From: an uncultured bacterium
GTDB taxonomy: Bacteria; Actinomycetota; Coriobacteriia; Coriobacteriales; Coriobacteriaceae
Assembly: GCA_905215195.1 (NCBI GenBank)
Contig: CAJMPF010000003.1
Coordinates: forward strand, 1-24,541
Direction of reading: 5' to 3'
Length of the DNA stretch: 24,541 nucleotides
Part shown: positions 22,937 through 24,541 of the stretch, piece after piece
How the letters are laid out: every line of letters begins with the position of its first letter
How positions within the stretch are numbered: the stretch's first letter is position 1
Program-made: the position numbers and the translations under genes
Notes under the pieces: generated by a model
The model's database searches: none
Seen by the model: only the letters and a program-made list of their open reading frames with translations
Told to the model about the DNA's origin: nothing

Positions 22937-23407
22937 CTAGCGTGCGATCTTGGCGATGGTGTAGACGCGAGTCTTGCCGGAAGGCGTAACGACCTCGACG
23001 GAGTCGCCCTCGCCATGACCAATGATGGCGTGGCCGACCGGAGACTCGTTGGAAATCTTGTGCTCGAGCGAGTTGGTCTCGGTGGTACCGACAAGCGTGA
23101 CCTCGATGAGCTCACCGTTGGGGTCGACCAGGGTAACAGTCGAGCCAATGGAGACGGTCAGGTCGCCCGTGCTGGCAGCGATCTGAGCGTTGGCGAGGAT
23201 GGCCTGGATCTCGGCGATACGAGCGGCGTTCTGGGCCTGCTTGTCCTTGGCGGCATCGTACTCGGAGTTCTCCGAAAGGTCGCCGAACGCGCGGGCTTCC
23301 TTGATGTCCTCGACGATCTCCTTGGCGTAATCGCCCTCACGCCAAGCGAGCTCCTCGACGAGCTTCTGGCGGCCCTCAGCGGTCAGTACGATCTGGCTTG
23401 CGTCCAT
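22937..23407 (-). CDS. greA: Transcription elongation factor GreA
   Basis: Rescues backtracked RNA polymerase by stimulating cleavage of the transcript 3' end through the secondary channel. The 156-residue protein has the N-terminal antiparallel coiled coil (about 1-75) with the acidic tip GDLSENSEYDAAK (42-54), where D43 and E46 correspond to the catalytic tip residues. The C-terminal FKBP-like domain contains the SPVGHAIIGHGEGDSVEV segment. ATG 23407 has GGGGAGA upstream. It ends with TAG, followed by a hairpin leader and lysS. greA-lysS adjacency is common in Gram-positives and argues for co-transcription. Confidence 0.95.
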   Translation of the reverse strand: MDASQIVLTAEGRQKLVEELAWREGDYAKEIVEDIKEARAFGDLSENSEYDAAKDKQAQNAARIAEIQAILANAQIAASTGDLTVSIGSTVTLVDPNGELIEVTLVGTTETNSLEHKISNESPVGHAIIGHGEGDSVEVVTPSGKTRVYTIAKIAR

Positions 23408-23420
23408 ACGGATATCTCCC

Positions 23421-23448
23421 CAACTATGATGTAACGATCAACTGTCAA
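23421..23448 (-). promoter_or_regulatory. Possible greA promoter
   Basis: On the minus strand a perfect TTGACA (23443-23448) emerges directly from the tatA terminator T-run, followed after 16 bases by TAGTTG, a poor -10 box. Transcription would begin about a dozen bases before the greA ATG. The -35 is persuasive; the -10 is not. Confidence 0.35.
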
Positions 23449-23489
23449 CAAAAACGAAAAAGACCGGCTAGCCTGCGGGCAAGCCGGTC
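23449..23489 (-). terminator. tatA terminator
   Basis: An 8-bp stem (GACCGGCT on the minus strand at 23489-23482, AGCCGGTC at 23469-23462) with a 12-base loop is followed by TTTTTCGTTTTTG. It starts 25 bases beyond the tatA stop and separates tatA from greA. Confidence 0.85.
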
Positions 23490-23514
23490 AGGTGCTCACC
23501 CCAAAGGGATGGGA

Positions 23515-23790
23515 CTACTCTGCGTCCGCGTCGCTGTCCTCTGCCTTCTTTTGCTTGGCAGCAGCGAGCTTGGCCTCGAGCTCTGCGATCTCCTTGTCCT
23601 CCTTGGACTCCTCGACCACAACGTCCTCGGCCTGCTTGGTTTCGCCCTTATCGTCGCCCTCCATACCCTCGCGGATATTCTTGACGGTAGAGCCGAGGGA
23701 CTTACCGAGCTTCGGCAGGTTCTTAGGCCCAAAGATAATCAGGACAACAACGAGAATAATGATGAGCTCAGGAGCCCTCAGTCCAAACAT
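23515..23790 (-). CDS. tatA: Twin-arginine translocase subunit TatA/E
   Basis: Pore-forming component of the Sec-independent export system for folded proteins. At 91 residues it shows the TatA layout: a short periplasmic start (MFGLRAPEL), a single transmembrane helix (about 8-20), the FGPKNLP hinge (20-26), an amphipathic helix with KLGKSLGSTVKNIREG, and a highly charged tail (about 45-91). The tail ends in a Lys/Ala coiled-coil-like stretch. ATG 23790 was chosen for GGAGG seven bases upstream; longer frames run through the tRNA gene. No tatC lies in the window. It ends with TAG and has its own promoter and terminator. Confidence 0.9.
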   Translation of the reverse strand: MFGLRAPELIIILVVVLIIFGPKNLPKLGKSLGSTVKNIREGMEGDDKGETKQAEDVVVEESKEDKEIAELEAKLAAAKQKKAEDSDADAE

Positions 23791-23826
23791 GTAGACCTCC
23801 ACAATACAGCGAGACAAGCTCGAATG

Positions 23827-23855
23827 AGTATACCGCGGGTATCGCGGTATCACAA
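23827..23855 (-). promoter_or_regulatory. tatA promoter containing a 21-bp palindrome
   Basis: On the minus strand TTGTGA (23850-23855), a 17-base spacer and TATACT (23827-23832) form a good promoter. The spacer is almost filled by a perfect inverted repeat, ATACCGCG / CGCGGTAT with a five-base centre (23830-23850), which overlaps both boxes and is well placed for a repressor or activator. Confidence 0.65.
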
Positions 23856-23863
23856 CAATAGCT

Positions 23864-23891
23864 AAAAAAAGGGACCGCAAGAAGCGGTCCC
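23864..23891 (-). terminator. tRNA-Pro terminator
   Basis: An 8-bp stem GGGACCGC / GCGGTCCC with a 5-base loop is followed by seven Ts on the minus strand, 11 bases after the tRNA CCA end. This is a strong intrinsic terminator. Confidence 0.9.
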
Positions 23892-23902
23892 TCCTCATGC
23901 TC

Positions 23903-23979
23903 TGGTCGGGTTGACTGGATTTGAACCAGCGACCCCTGCGTCCCGAACGCAGTGCTCTACCAAACTGAGCCACAACCCG
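23903..23979 (-). tRNA. tRNA-Pro, anticodon CGG
   Basis: The 77-base minus-strand sequence folds as a standard cloverleaf. The acceptor stem is CGGGTTG/CAACCCG, the D stem GCTC/GAGC, the anticodon stem CTGCG/CGCAG with loop TTCGGGA (anticodon CGG), the T stem GCTGG/CCAGT with loop TTCAAAT, and the discriminator A is followed by an encoded CCA. A -10-like TATAGT ends eight bases upstream (23988-23993), placing the transcript start almost at the tRNA 5' end. A strong terminator follows. Confidence 0.97.
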
Positions 23980-24028
23980 TTAGCTCGACTATAGTAACAA
24001 AGATTTCCGTCGTGTGCCAGAGAAATTT

Positions 24029-24541
24029 TTACTTCTTTGGCGCTTCAATGCGAACCGTGTCGGAAACGAGCTCCGTTGCATAAGCCCACCAGCCGTTTTG
24101 TTGAGCGGCTGCCGCAAGATTGACTGCTGTGGCGGCGGCATCGCAGAGAGCAAACGAGCAGGCACCCGAACCGCACACGTTTGCGGCAATGGTACCGTCC
24201 TGTGAACGAAGCCAGTCGAGCACCGTTTGAATCCGCGGCTCCATCTGCGCGGAAATGACACCCAGGTTGTTGTGGACGAGCGCGTAGGCCGCCTCTGCAT
24301 CTCCCGAGCGAAGGGCAGATGCAATCGCTCCGGGCTTGTCCGCAGGCGCTGGGGTCTCGTCAAAACGTCGATAGGCTTCAATTGTTGAAACGCTTGCCTC
24401 GCGCGGCTTGACCAGCACGACGGGTGTCGCGGGAAGTGCGGGATACTCGGTTGCCAGCACGTCTCCCCCACCCACGTAAAATGCAGGGCTGGCATGCAAA
24501 AAGAAGGGAACGTCGGCGCCAATGCCGCGCGCGATGTTGTC
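24029..24541 (-). CDS. ispE: 4-diphosphocytidyl-2-C-methyl-D-erythritol kinase, C-terminal part
   Basis: GHMP-family kinase that phosphorylates CDP-ME in the MEP isoprenoid pathway, between the IspD and IspF steps encoded elsewhere in this window. Only the last 170 residues are inside; the frame stays open to the right edge and carries IGADVPFFL, the family motif 3 region. The late GHMP segment CGSGACSFAL, equivalent to the Gly-rich C-terminal motif, is also present. A shorter internal start (TTG at 24499) would lose the IGADVPFF motif and is not a real start. It ends with TAA, 49 bases before tRNA-Pro. Confidence 0.93.
   Translation of the reverse strand, partial: DNIARGIGADVPFFLHASPAFYVGGGDVLATEYPALPATPVVLVKPREASVSTIEAYRRFDETPAPADKPGAIASALRSGDAEAAYALVHNNLGVISAQMEPRIQTVLDWLRSQDGTIAANVCGSGACSFALCDAAATAVNLAAAAQQNGWWAYATELVSDTVRIEAPKK

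Noticed and set aside
23515..23973. Longer tatA beginning inside the tRNA gene
   Set aside because: The upstream part translates the tRNA-Pro and its terminator. The ATG at 23790 has a strong ribosome binding site and the correct TatA N-terminus.
1..24541. CRISPR array, insertion sequence or prophage
   Set aside because: No regularly spaced direct repeats, transposase, integrase or phage structural genes were seen on either strand.

Overview
The window looks like a chromosomal segment of a high-GC Gram-positive of the Coriobacteriia (Actinomycetota), most likely Collinsella or a close relative. The gene complement supports this: disA-ispD-ispF-cysS, clpC, a fused ThrE-type exporter, greA-lysS, and a giant 2-hydroxyacyl-CoA dehydratase-type activase. 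Most coding sequence is GC-rich with GC-ending codons. The genus is inferred from composition and gene content; no search was run. Nearly every gene is on the minus strand. Only mntP and hipBA run on the plus strand.

Layout, left to right. (1) Positions 1 to about 1650 are visibly AT-rich: the first codons of a gene running off the left edge, a HAD-family phosphatase gene interrupted by an in-frame TAG, two look-alike intrinsic terminators flanking it, and a short C-terminal gene remnant. (2) 1733-5356 is a tightly overlapping minus-strand operon, disA-ispD-ispF-cysS, joining c-di-AMP synthesis, two MEP-pathway steps and cysteinyl-tRNA synthetase; the cysS 3' end is atypical. (3) 5457-8139 holds a yybP-ykoY (Mn2+) riboswitch and mntP, then a hipBA toxin-antitoxin pair preceded by three evenly spaced TGCA-N6-TGCA palindromes. 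(4) 8268-12582 carries pepD and clpC. (5) 12775-17887 is a two-gene unit, a 1479-residue CoA-dehydratase activase and an overlapping TetR-type regulator, with a 9+3+9 palindrome just upstream. (6) 18169-20599 has a DUF2798-like membrane protein behind a leader terminator, an inverted-repeat block, and a ThrE-type amino acid exporter. (7) 20752-24541 has a large nested palindrome, lysS (with a C-terminal tRNA-binding domain and an in-frame TAG at codon 41), greA, tatA, tRNA-Pro(CGG) and the 3' part of ispE.

Three MEP-pathway genes (ispD, ispF, ispE) bracket the window. Four components of translation or transcription fidelity are present (cysS, lysS, greA, tRNA-Pro).

The most unusual observations are the two in-frame amber codons in otherwise intact frames (lysS and the HAD gene), the LysRS/tRNA-binding-domain fusion, the triple 27-bp-phased operator of hipBA, and several strong palindromes or leader hairpins that the genes do not explain. 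UAG is used as an ordinary stop by six genes here, so wholesale UAG reassignment is unlikely. I found no CRISPR array, insertion sequence or prophage gene.
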